Shown here: piece after piece, positions 9,399-18,147 of the stretch | How positions within the stretch are numbered: the stretch's first letter is position 1 | Layout: the number at the start of each line of letters is the position of its first letter | Source of the DNA: Cristatella mucedo | Lineage: Eukaryota > Bryozoa > Phylactolaemata > Cristatellidae | NCBI GenBank assembly: GCA_009760855.2 | Contig: WPIO01000008.1 | Coordinates: forward strand, 11,945,001 to 11,965,000 | DNA length: 20,000 bases | Reading direction: 5' to 3' | Notes under the pieces: model-generated | Told to the model about the DNA's origin: nothing | The model's input: only the letters and a program-made list of their open reading frames with translations | Databases searched by the model: none | Program-made: the position numbers and the translations under genes

Positions 9399-10247
9399 CT
9401 TCCTCAGCAAGTAGTCGACACACTGCAGCTGCCGGCTGGTCACGGCCACGAAAAAGAACGTCCTGCCATGCCGATCGACGGAGGATGCGCTGACCTTCCC
9501 GCTGCGAAAGTAGTACTGGCAGACGTCGACGTAGCCGCGCTGAATGGCCTCCTGAACGCGCTCGCAATTGCGCTCCAAGTCACTGATGCTGCTGCCGCCT
9601 CGAGCAGATGGCGCGGTGGCGGCAGCCTTGGCGACGTCTTCGCCGTCAGCGTGCAGCTTGCGATAGAAGGCGACCGCTGCGTGCCAGGCACTGATCAGGA
9701 CAAACGAGCGGGCGGCGAGCAGGTAGTGAGCGTGCTGCCGGTTCGCCGTCGACAGCTTGACGTCGGTGAGCACGTGCCGGTACTCGGCCGCTCGCTCCGA
9801 CGTGAACGTGTCCAGATAGTCGAGAAACAGGTGGGCGCCCGACGAGGAGGCGGCGGAAGAGCACAAGCGGCGCGGATACTCGCGATAGACGGCCGAAAGC
9901 AGGCGGCCGACGTCGGCCGTCGTGACGCTGCCGCTGCGCAGGCCGAGCGCGAAGGCGAGCCGCAGCTCGTCGAGGGCGATGTCGAACTCGAGCTTCAGCA
10001 TCTCGTGCCGGGAGGTGGCGGGAAAGTCGCTCAGCCAGAAGTGTGCGAACGCCACGAAGCGCTCGGCCGAGCTGCACCAGTCGGCCAGCTGCGCGACGGC
10101 TCGGTTGGCTCGCTCCAGCCAGCCGGACACGACCGTCGTGTCCACGTCGGCCAGCAGACGTTCCAGCTCGGCGCCGCCGAGCGCTCCTTGGACGACGGGA
10201 GCGACGGAAGTGGCGGCACCGGCGGCTGCTCCGGCCGCCGGCGCCAT
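9399..10247 (-). CDS. Ankyrin-repeat protein, exon 1
   Basis: This exon encodes residues 1-283 of a protein I do not recognise. Residues 1-25 are Ala-rich. Residues about 26-205 look like a helical domain rich in aromatic and Leu positions (for example [18 protein letters not shown] and [16 protein letters not shown]). A disordered Ala/Ser stretch lies at 206-222. Ankyrin-like helices begin at about 225 ([19 protein letters not shown]), and [20 protein letters not shown] is a clear repeat from 259. The exon ends DYLLRK at a GTGCGT donor, phase 0. The start at 10247 has A at -3 and G at +4. An in-frame ATG at 10406 would add 53 low-complexity residues, and a possible acceptor (GCGCCGCAG, about 10262) means upstream exons cannot be excluded. 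The full model has 4-5 ankyrin repeats at the C terminus. The composition is strongly GC-rich, like the VANGL exon. Confidence 0.78.
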
Positions 10248-10624
10248 GCTCGACGACGATGGCCGGCTGCGGCGCGACAGAGGCACGACAGTGAAGTCAG
10301 CAGCAGCCGGGCAGCGGTGGCACAGCAGCAACGCCGAGCTGAGGCAGCGAAGCCAAACTGAGGCGACGGAGGGCGATTTGCAAGTCGGCAGCGTCGGCAG
10401 CTCCATTGCAACTGGCTCGCTTGGGCCGAAGCACAAAAAAAATGTTGCGAAAAACCGCTGCAGGCCAAACGGCTGTCTGCCTGCCAGTCGGCATGATGCG
10501 GCAATGCAGCAGCAGCTGCTGCTTCGAGGCGGAACAAAAGGCCTCAGTCGTCGTTTGGCACTGGCTCTCCAGACAGATTGTACTGCCTTGCGTCAGAGAC
10601 ATGGTGTAGAAAAGTAAAAAGTAA

Positions 10625-10777
10625 AGATTGGCTGATTCAATAGCCCATTTATATAGCCGGAGCAAGGACTTGACTGAGCTCACCCAGCCTGCAGTGGGCA
10701 GTAAATAATGCCTGCTGCAGCGCTCAGGCCAGCTCCCTGGGTCGTGCAAGGCAAGCACCTTATAGCTTAAGGGGCCA
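10625..10777 (-). mobile_element. tRNA-derived SINE copy 4
   Basis: On the minus strand the head reads CCCCTTAAGCTATAAGGTGCTTGCCTTGCACGACCC. The B box is weak here. The body is ATTTACTGCCCACTGCAGG, and the tail is GGCTATATAAATGGGCTATTGAATCAGCC. It matches the family order but is more decayed than copies 2 and 5. Confidence 0.65.
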
Positions 10778-11398
10778 ATGCTAGCAACTTAACCAAGGGA
10801 GAACAGATCTTGATCTTGCCAGACACAGACAATCTTGGAATGGTTAAAGGGGGCATGTAAAGCGGCTGAGCCCATCCCTTATGGTCGGGGGGGGGGGAGG
10901 CTTCCCTGTGATCCTGGCCTACGGTTCGAACCCTTCGGAAACGTAACTTTTCGACCGCATTACCCATACCTAGCTGTACGGCTGTACAAGTTTCAGCCTC
11001 CTTGTGCCCTCAGGTCCTGTGTGGACAATAAATTAGCTGTTCCACTCCTCTGCTTAAAGACTATTGGTGGCAAGAAGCTTTTGCTCTGCAGGTCCTTGAC
11101 TTTGGAACTCGCTTCCACGATTCTTACGCAACGGCAACTACTCTCCTGCTGCCAACTATGGCTCATCCATTCCAGCGGCCCTGAGCTGCTACATCTATGC
11201 CACTCACGACCTCAACTGCTCTCATGACTCTGCTATGTTTCCCACTTTCTCTATTTTTCGTGAGATGAAGTCTGTTGGCTACCGAATGCGTAACGAAAGC
11301 CGCTTAGGCTGTGACTGTGCTATACAAAACTCTCCTGCGTAACATCCACACAGTCTTTGTGGAGTTACAGACGGCGATACATTATCACATGTGGCAGC
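10778..11398. other. Intergenic segment between ankyrin gene and small minus-strand gene
   Basis: It contains a G11 run at about 10887-10897 and a perfect B-box-like GGTTCGAACCC at about 10924-10934. The B-box-like stretch has no recognisable A box, so it is possibly a diverged SINE of another family (compare the run and CCTGTGATC motif near 15961-15990). No gene was recognised. Confidence 0.35.
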
Positions 11399-11462
11399 AG
11401 AGCAAGCAACCGGCAGAGCAAGCAACCAGCAGAGTAAGCAACCTGCAGAGCAAGCAACCGCT
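11399..11462. repeat. 16-base minisatellite, 4 copies
   Basis: Four adjacent 16-base units of the form AGAGCAAGCAACCRGC, with a few substitutions, occupy 11399-11414, 11415-11430, 11431-11446 and 11447-11462. They begin 19 bases 3' of the stop codon of the small minus-strand gene model. Confidence 0.9.
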
Positions 11463-11480
11463 GCGAGAAATCCAGAGAAG

Positions 11481-11677
11481 CTAGTACAACCTCCTGTTAA
11501 CTTGAGGCAGGACGGGTAGCCTCGGCAGCTCGGAGGCCGGCGACGGCCGTCCTCTGAGCAGCTCGCGGTCGGAATGCTGCTGCTTCTTCTTTTTCTTTCT
11601 CTTTTTCTTCGCTCTCCCGTTCTCAGCACTCTGCAGATGGTCTGCACTCGACGCTGACGACGGCCCCGAGGTGTTGT
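11481..11677 (-). CDS. Unrecognised small protein, exon 2 (tentative)
   Basis: This exon encodes the last 65 residues: a Ser-rich start (NTSGPSSASSADHL), a very basic run (RAKKKRKKKKKQQ), then RGRPSPASELPRLPVLPQ and a TAG at 11483-11481. The acceptor is ATTATTCGCCACAG before 11677, with a CTAAT branch-like motif about 12 bases upstream. The phase matches exon 1 exactly, joining SATES to DNTSG. The Lys/Arg run resembles a nuclear localisation or nucleolar basic tract, and the Pro-rich end could be a docking peptide; both are inferences. Other frames through here are also open for some length, so transcript evidence would decide. Confidence 0.45.
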
Positions 11678-11822
11678 CTGTGGCGAATAATTAGGAGTGA
11701 TGGCGACTATTGGCCGGCTTGAACGTGACAACTGAGGAGTCAGCTCTGCGACGACGAACAGCTAGCTCGCGGTTCGGCCAAGCGAACGCACTTCGCGCTG
11801 TTGCCTCTGCGCGATTTCGTAC

Positions 11823-12024
11823 CCGATTCAGTGGCGCTGGCTGGCGCTCCGCTTCGACGTCGCTCTGGCGACGCCGAGGCGGACGGTCCGCCGGGACGGT
11901 CGGCGGCATCGCCTAAGCTGCCTTTTAACGAGTCATCGCTGGCGTAGCCATCGCTGTCGCTGTCCCGAAATGTCAGCCGTGATATGCAGATAAGGTCGCG
12001 GAGGTCCTTCACGCCCCTGCTCAT
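11823..12024 (-). CDS. Unrecognised small protein, exon 1 (tentative)
   Basis: It starts at ATG 12024 with an in-frame stop upstream at about 12094 and no earlier in-frame ATG. It encodes 67 residues plus one base, beginning MSRGVKDLRDLICISRLTF, then the acidic/Ser-rich RDSDSDGYASDDSLKGSLGD (casein-kinase-like sites) and a Ser/Pro/Ala-rich linker. The donor is TCGG|GTACGA at 11823/11822, and the 145-base intron ends at 11678. Together with exon 2 it gives 399 bases (132 residues plus stop). I know no family with this sequence. If the intron is not used, the frame instead reaches a stop at 11740 (94 residues). Confidence 0.45.
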
Positions 12025-13446
12025 GTTTCGAGCTCGGAGTGGGCCCGGAGCGGGCGCTGAGCCGCCTTGGGTTAGCGACGCGGCTGCTCTTCAATGTGCA
12101 CGTCGACCCTAGGGCGGGCGTCCAGTGCCATGAGCAGGACCGTCACCAGTACAGGCAGCCGCACCTTCGACTCCCAAGCCAGCTTAAACAAGAACCTCAG
12201 AGCCGAGGCAAAGGCGGCGTGCGGGTCACTCGTAACGGCGACAACGTCCATTTAGCGTTCGGGTGCGGCTATACGAGTGCCCTTTGGCGTCGCCGCCGTC
12301 GACGACGCGTCCCTGAGACCACGGCACGCCGTTTCCGAGTGTGCCCGACTAGTATCGCGCTGCTCGATTTTACTCGTCGCAGAAAGTTGCTGGTGGCCAG
12401 TCAAGCGTCCGAGGAAAGCCAACCGCCCGCCCAGTATTGTCGGAACCAAGCACGCCAGCACCCGTCTAGGACGGGTGAGGGGTGAAGACTGGCTAAATGC
12501 GTCGGTTTCAAAACTCAGCTATTTAATAGTCGGTTTTATTTTTTTAATTTAATATCTTAAAATTTAGTGATCCAATAACACTTTTTTGCCCGACTCTAAA
12601 GAGGTGCTTGACGGTTTTTCCGATGAGTACGCGTACAGCAATGGCCGGCAACGTTGCATGGTGGGTAAGCCTTTGAGTGCTCTCGTCGTTTTGTCTTAGG
12701 AGTTCTCGTTGCCGAACCTCGACGGGACGCTCAGAAATGGGATTATAAGGAACGAGGAGGTAATTGCTTTGACCTGAAATTTTACGTAGCTTCGCCTGTT
12801 AGGTGACGGCCACTCAACCCCGAATATGCCTTCGAGGGCGACAATGCGAACCATTCAAGAAGAGCGATCCAGGTCATCGTGCTGCGTTTGAATGGCGAAG
12901 TGTTCGCGTTGTCGCTCTTCGAGCACCGATGGCTCTGTTCCTGTCTCCAGCGATATTTCGGTCGATGTGATCTCGTAGTTCTCGCGGCCCTGGGCTCGCT
13001 CAAACCCCTGCCCGCCCGGCGCCCACCCTGCGGACCCCTGCATCTTCTTCCCTTCGTCTTGCGCATAGATAGCCGCCCGTCGTTCGCCATCGCCACCACC
13101 ACCACCAAATCTGGGGGCTGAGCTGACGCCGTTGCTGTGCAGGTGTAACGCGAGAGCTCTGCGTTCGGCGGCGGCCTGTGGAAGATGTCTCGGTTTCTCG
13201 CCCCGCCAGCGGCTTCGGCGAGCGCCACCAGCCACACCGCTACAACCGAGACTGCTTCGTGCATGCGGCGTACCCTCGCGCGCTCGCGTTGTGGGTTCCA
13301 CCGCCCTTCCTCGTGCACCGCCTTGTGCGACCCCCCCCCCCCCCGTCGTCGGACTCACGAGAGCGTGTAACCCATGCCGGAAGCCCTCTAGGCCGGCTCC
13401 CCCCCCCCCCCGAGAACCGCACCCTCAGTTCGCTTTGACCGCCGCT

Positions 13447-13484
13447 GGTCAGGATGTGGGTCGCCGGTCAAGATGTGGGTCGCG
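13447..13484. repeat. 19-base tandem duplication
   Basis: Two 19-base units (GGTCAGGATGTGGGTCGCC and a near-identical copy with two changes) are adjacent. A perfect 10-base inverted repeat, CTCAGTTCGC at 13424-13433 and GCGAACTGAG at 13484-13493, brackets them. Confidence 0.85.
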
Positions 13485-13969
13485 CGAACTGAGCGCTTGC
13501 GCCGCACCGCCGAGCCGGCCTTCGCCGCCGCGAAGGTTTGACCGCTCGATAAGTCGCCTTTGTTCCTAGGGCTGCAATTTCTACCTAAACGAGCCTGTCT
13601 CATTGATCTGACGCTGGCTTGCACTGGCTGGACTGCCGATGCCGCGTCTCGGGCAGCGCCTTGTGGGCGTGGCCTAGTCAACTTGGCGGCTCGGTGTCAT
13701 CGGCTAGCCCCCCTCCCCCCCCAGCTTTCCTGTGTAGTCAGAGCCGATTTCCGGCCAGCCGGCAGTCTGCTTAGCCGCCGTGCGATGACTCACCATGCTT
13801 GGTCTCTGTTGATTGCAGTGGCTGGGCTCCGGTTAGTTAGGTGCCCGTGTCCCTCGGCGCCGATCTACCCAGACTTGCCTTTCCCTCTCCTTCTGATCGG
13901 TGCATCGGGCCGATTGGTTGACTGCACAGCCGCACATCCGAACGACCAACGCGTTTGCCGACCGAGCCA

Positions 13970-13994
13970 TTTTTTCCAACGACACCTTTTGCAG
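13970..13994 (+). other. Splice acceptor upstream of VANGL coding exon
   Basis: A pyrimidine-rich tract (TTTTTTCCAACGACACC) is followed by TTTTGCAG ending at 13994, 61 bases before the ATG. It fits a 3' splice site, so the VANGL coding exon would begin with about 61 bases of 5' UTR and be preceded by at least one noncoding exon. Confidence 0.6.
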
Positions 13995-14055
13995 GCCGCA
14001 GACAGTGTTTTCCCTCCGGTGAGCGGCCGCGAGCGGCTCCCTCGCCAATCGAACG

Positions 14056-15490
14056 ATGGACGGCGCCGAATCGGTGCGCTCGAACCGCAGCGAGCGGAGC
14101 CACCGCAGCCACGGACACAGTAACCATGGTGGCGGTGGCGGCTCGTCGGCAGGACACGGCAACCACCATCACCGGCACCACCACCACCACCATCGGCACC
14201 ACCGCTCTAGCGGAACGCGCTCGGGCGGCGGCGGTGGAGACTCGTCTTCACGTGCTGGCGGCAGCGCGCCCGACGACCGGTCCGTGACGATCAAGATGCC
14301 TGCCGCACACGAGGAGCGCGTCGGCAGCGTCCGCGAACGCTGTCCGTCGGTGGACGGTGGCGCATGCGACGACAACTGGGGCGACGACACGACGGCGGTG
14401 ACGGGCAACACGAGCGAGACGGGCTGGTCGTCCGAGGACGTGCGGCTGACGCGGGAGGTGGAGCAGACGGTCGGCTTCCGCTGCTGCTCGCGCCGCTCGG
14501 GCGGAGCGGCGTGCATCGTTGCCGCCCTGCTCGTGGCCGCAGCCTACGGGTCGCCCATCGTCATGGTCGTGCTGCCCGCCCTGCGCGTCGTGCCGTTCAA
14601 GTGCCCGGTGGCGGCGGTAGTGGCAGCGACAGCTTCGACCCCGCCGGCAGGCGCCGCCGAGCACAGCACGGTCGGCATCGCTTCGCCGCCGGTCGCCGAC
14701 TGCAGCGGCGGAGCCTTGTCGTCGCTCAGCGAGGGCATGCTGATCGGCTTCGCCGTGCGCCTGCTCGCGCTCGCTGCCGGCGTGTGGGCACTGTTCTGCC
14801 GCCAGCCGCGTTCGTCGATGCCGCGTGTGCACGCGCACCGCGCGCTAGTCCTGTTCGTTCTGTTCGTGCTCACGATCGCCTACTGGCTCGTCTACGGCTA
14901 CCGTGCGCTCAATCCGGCCGCCGACGGCGGCCTGTCGTACGACGAGTGCGTCCAGTACGCGTCGACGATGGTGGACGCACTGCTGTTCCTGCACTACGCG
15001 GCCATCGTGCTCATGGAGCTTCGCCACCTGCAGCCGGCTTTCTGCGTCAAGCTGCTGCGCTCGCCCGACGGCCAGTGCCGCACGTACCACGTCGGCCAGC
15101 TGAGCGTGCAGCGCGCCGCAGCCGTCTGCCTCGAGCACTACTACCGTGACTTCGCCGCCTACAACCCGTACCTGGAGAACGCCATGCGCCGGCGTGCAGT
15201 GAGCCACAGCGGCTCGTCGGCAAGCCAGGGCGCCAAGTTCAAAGTGTACGACGTGGACGGCTCGGGAGCAGCGACGGCTGCGCTCGGCGGCGCCACCGGC
15301 GGCGGCGGCGAGGGGTCGCAGCGCTCGAAGGCGATCTTGGCGGCAGAGGCGCGCCGGCGAGACGCCAGCCACAACGAGCGATTCTACCAGGAGTCGGAGT
15401 ATGAGAGGCGTGTGCACAAGCGCAGGGCGCGTCTGATCACGGCAGCCGAGGAGGCTTTCACGCACGTCAAGCGCTACAAGGAAGACGGAG
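14056..15490 (+). CDS. VANGL: Vang-like (VANGL/Strabismus) planar cell polarity protein, first coding exon
   Basis: VANGL proteins are four-pass plasma-membrane proteins of the core planar-cell-polarity pathway. They act with Prickle, opposite Frizzled/Dishevelled. This exon encodes residues 1-478. The start has A at -3 and G at +4. A Ser/Arg/His/Gly-rich cytoplasmic N terminus includes a His cluster (37-49), then the family motifs SVTI (76-79) and DDNWGDDTTAVTG (105-117), and the Ser-rich TSETGWSSED (119-128), which aligns with the casein-kinase cluster of vertebrate VANGL2. Membrane spans are at about 150-175, 228-247, 262-282 and 302-322. Conserved blocks follow: ELRHLQPAFCVKLLRSPDG, then QLSVQRAAAVCLEHYYRDF, KFKVYDVDG, and ARRRDASHNERFYQESEYER with RRARLITAAEEAFTHVKRYK. 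The exon ends in phase 1 at GGAG|GTAAGG. The C-terminal half of the tail, with its PDZ-binding end, is outside the window. The loop between spans 1 and 2 (about 176-227) is much longer than in vertebrates. Confidence 0.93.
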
Positions 15491-15496
15491 GTAAGG
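15491..15496 (+). other. VANGL splice donor
   Basis: GTAAGG directly after GGAG is a strong 5' splice site. Downstream, the frame reads a short Lys-rich run and stops at TAG 15529-15531. That sequence does not resemble the VANGL tail, which in the family continues with a conserved 'DPREAAQAIF'-type segment. The end of homology and the GT coincide. Confidence 0.85.
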
Positions 15497-16039
15497 CGGA
15501 GAAGAAGAAGCTGCTTTGTTGGCAGCGATAGATCGATGCTGCAAATGTTCTTCGAATTCAGTTTTCAGCCACTCTGTATGGAGTAAACAGCTGCAGTCCG
15601 TGTACATGAGTGGCATCTCCTTCCGGTGCTAGCAACGGCTCCTCCTCCTCCCTCCCCCTAAGCTCGGTGGGGTCTGCTGTGCTCGAAAGGGCAGGGCCAG
15701 CTCTGTTGCCTGTAGACTCTCGTTAAAGGACTGTAATAAAAAAAAAAAAAATGATAGGCTCGTGCACCGGTGACCCTAATTTAGCAGCGATCACTGCCGG
15801 CAGCCAGCGATAGGCACACCGAATATAACATCTGTAAGCCAACTCCGCGGGTGCATTACATGGATTCAGTCTGTGCTGCTGCTATTTTCCTTGCTCCTTT
15901 TTGATGACACGTGATGAGCCCTTCCTTAGGCGACTAGGCTTTTACTGGGAGTATATTAAAGGGGGGGGGGCAAATTTCCTGTGATCGGCCCAATCGGCTC
16001 GCTACCCTCGAGACCACTGGGGGCCCCCCTGCAAGTGTT
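15497..16039 (+). other. VANGL intron, proximal part
   Basis: There is no further VANGL homology here. An AATAAA hexamer at 15735-15740 runs into a 14-base A tract (15738-15751), about 200 bases after the in-frame stop. A G10 run lies at 15961-15970. The segment from about 15755 to 16039 is unassigned. Confidence 0.5.
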
Positions 16040-16146
16040 CTAATAATAATAATAATAATAATAGTAATGCACTTGATAAAGCGTTCTCAGAGAACTCAAT
16101 CTCTTTCTAGGCGCTTTACATCTGCTGCAAAGGGAAACGCAATTGA
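16040..16146 (-). mobile_element. LINE 3' end fragment (youngest-looking copy)
   Basis: It is almost identical to 720-817 (the same block order TAATGCACTTGATAAAGCG, CAGAGAACTC, ATCTCTTTCTAGGCGCTTTACAT, GCTGCAAAGGGAAAC, CAATTGAATGG, with only about 10 differences). The sequence diverges after ATTGAATGGTGAG, marking the 5' truncation. The (TAA)n tail is at 16041-16063. It lies in the putative VANGL intron, antisense to it. Confidence 0.82.
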
Positions 16147-17880
16147 ATGGTGAGTTCTGGGAAGGCTTGCCTCATGGCGAAGCACGTCGGCCTCCCTATG
16201 ATTGACCTACCATAGCAAGGTATAGGTTTAATTCTGTATATCACCCGTAACTTAATCATGTGTATGAATCAATGGGCTCGGTGGATTTTGATAATAAAAA
16301 GCCTAGAACAGTGACTTCTGCTTGTATGGTAAGCCAGCCTCTGGCTGCATTGGATATACTCGGGTGTGCCTTCTACTACTAGCTCCCTGGTGCTGTATTG
16401 TCGTGAAAATCTTAGCTTCATGTAAAGCTTGCTGGCTCTGTCGTAAATGGCAGGCTCTTACATCGGTTAGCACAAATGTGTATGGGTGTGTACTCACACA
16501 TTTGTGTGTCAGGCCCCATTATCTGATATTTACTTACTGCAGCTATCAAAAGAACGTTGGTGGTCTGAATGGTTTCCGTTTTGATGTGTAATTCATTGCA
16601 GGTCATGAGGGCTAGCTATTCCGAAGTTCTTAAGTCCATTTTTCGGAAGTCCGGGAGGATTTGTAAGCTAAACTGTCATAACTTTTCTTAAGGAGGTTAA
16701 TCCAAATTGTCTGATGCTGGGTTGTTCTTTTTTTTGTGAAAGCTTACCTCTTTGTCACACGAATGTGCACACTCACCTACTGCATCCTGTCTCTCTCACC
16801 CCCTCTTGTCCTTCCATATCTCCTCTTGCTTGCTTGTGTGTGTGTGTGCCTCGTGTTTGTTTTTAATGCTACTAGCAGTCACCAGCTATTAAAATTTGGT
16901 GTGGAATCCTATGTGCCCCAAAAGATTGGCAAGGACGTTAGCCACTGATGTCGGAGGTCACAGGTGTGACTGCCTAGGTTTGGCAAGACGTGGTTGTCTT
17001 TTTTTCTTGCCACAGCTCGATGTTGTCAAGTTGTTGCTGTGTGCCATGCTGCTGAAATCTTGGAGAGCATGCATTAGCCTGCACGTAAATAGAGTGCTGT
17101 GTGGTGTGTCCCTCGTGAGGGAGCCCACCCGAATAACCTATTGGCCATCTGTAGTTGAGCTGCTTCACGTGTAGTAGTCGTCCAAAACGTGGCTGGTTTA
17201 GCAGTAAGCAGTGGTGCTGCTAGTGTTCTACTTATTGTTGAGTTATTGTGTTCAGGGTTCAGTCGGGGTTATTTATATCAGTCACACCACGAGCTTCTTC
17301 AAACCTCCGGACACCTCCCTCGGGTGTGGCCCGTTGCTGAGCAGGTGTGATCTTTCAGTTGGTTGACTCCGTGTCCTCTGCTAGCAGAATGCTCAGATTG
17401 TAGTCAGCAGTGCCTAGCCTGCCTTCGTGCATTCGTGCCTTGTAGTGAGCATGTGGGGTCTCTGCTTGGAGCCAGGTCGCAGCAGTTATACCATATATTT
17501 TTGAAGGAGGGGTACTTGCTAATTCAGCTCTCTCCCCCCTGCATGGCTTTGCCTCTCAAGTTGTAGTCCTGTGAGCCAATGGGTGCTGCCAAGACGATAG
17601 GAGCATCACTGACGTGTGTGTGTGCGCACGTGTGTGAGCGCGAGCACACGCATGCTTGTTCCTTGTGCCCGTGAGCCATAGGTAGTCCCCAACCGGCTTT
17701 CAGTAGGAACAGGTGTGGACCTGCAGATCATCAACAACATAAAATGAATGGGCTCACTGGAATGGGGGCATGGAACTCCTTTCTTGGGCAGGCTGATTGG
17801 GTTTGGTGCAGCAACTGTGGCATTGGCGGTGCCAAGTGGCAACATCAGCCGTTGGGGGAGGAAGGGTCTGAGGGGATCGT
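16147..17880 (+). other. VANGL intron, central part
   Basis: No exon was recognised. An 11-base inverted repeat (16471-16481 against 16496-16506) can form a hairpin. Weak tRNA-like heads at about 16170-16230 and 16923-16975 may be decayed SINEs. A purine-pyrimidine alternating TG/CG run lies at about 17613-17656. I searched the plus-strand frames for the missing VANGL tail and did not find it. Confidence 0.4.
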
Positions 17881-18015
17881 TATGTATAATTTATTTGTAT
17901 AGTGCCCAAAGCAGACTTAATCTCGATGTAGGTGCTTTGTGTATGCCACGGGGCTCGAGCCCACAACCTTGGTCGTTAAAGGCAACAGCACCTTACCCTT
18001 GGGCAAGACTTCTGC
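17881..18015 (-). mobile_element. SINE with LINE-like 3' tail
   Basis: On the minus strand a tRNA-like part (GGTAAGGTGCTGTTGCC, then B-box-like GGGCTCGAGCCCCG) is followed directly by AAAGCACCTACATCGAGATTAAG, CTTTGGGCACTATACAAATAAATTA. That tail is the same design as the LINE 3' ends in this window (AAAGCGCCTAGAAAGAGAT, then the TATATAAAT-type end). It differs from the other SINE family here, which has another body and tail. Confidence 0.6.
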
Positions 18016-18048
18016 CAATTGTCCTTCGATACACCAAACTGGCTCGTG

Positions 18049-18069
18049 TTTTTTTTTTTTTTTTTTTTT

Positions 18070-18147
<78 letters not shown>

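Larger units (their letters stand above)
12025..13994. promoter_or_regulatory. GC/CpG-rich divergent intergenic region (putative bidirectional promoter)
   Basis: This gene-free interval separates the minus-strand small gene (ATG 12024) from the plus-strand VANGL exon. CpG is frequent around 12000-12330 and 12780-13560, with a short AT-rich gap at about 12500-12600. No TATA box is evident at a convincing place. Long C runs (13331-13344, 13399-13411) and a small tandem duplication lie inside. A perfect AP-1-type TGACTCA occurs at 13787-13793 but may be chance. Upstream noncoding VANGL exons probably lie here, because the coding exon has its own splice acceptor. Open frames in this zone (plus 12039-12485, plus 13132-13569) show no domains. 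Confidence 0.4.

Noticed and set aside
9468-10361. 297-codon plus-strand frame opposite ankyrin exon 1
   Set aside because: It is an antisense shadow of the GC-rich ankyrin exon. It has no domain, while the minus strand gives ankyrin repeats and coherent splicing.
10248-10436. N-terminal extension of the ankyrin protein from upstream codons
   Set aside because: An ATG at 10406 exists, but the extra residues are low-complexity. The 10247 ATG has the better start context, and a possible acceptor lies between. Left open.
10845-10935. Another SINE around GGTTCGAACCC
   Set aside because: No A box at the right distance and no family body or tail. A single 11-base match is not enough, so it is only mentioned in the intergenic entry.
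12039-12485. 148-codon plus-strand frame in the divergent interval
   Set aside because: Arg-rich with no domain, and typical of chance frames in CpG-rich DNA. It has no splice partners and no similarity that I recognise.
13132-14123. Plus-strand frames upstream of VANGL as extra VANGL coding exons
   Set aside because: They are Pro/Arg-rich from C runs and have no VANGL homology. The VANGL N terminus begins naturally at 14056 with a good start context.
14248-15465. Several long frames on both strands overlapping the VANGL exon
   Set aside because: They are shadows in a very GC-rich exon. Only the 14056 frame carries the VANGL motifs and membrane spans.
16471-16506. 11-base inverted repeat as a structured RNA
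   Set aside because: A single short hairpin in TG-rich intron sequence is expected by chance. No conserved RNA family features.
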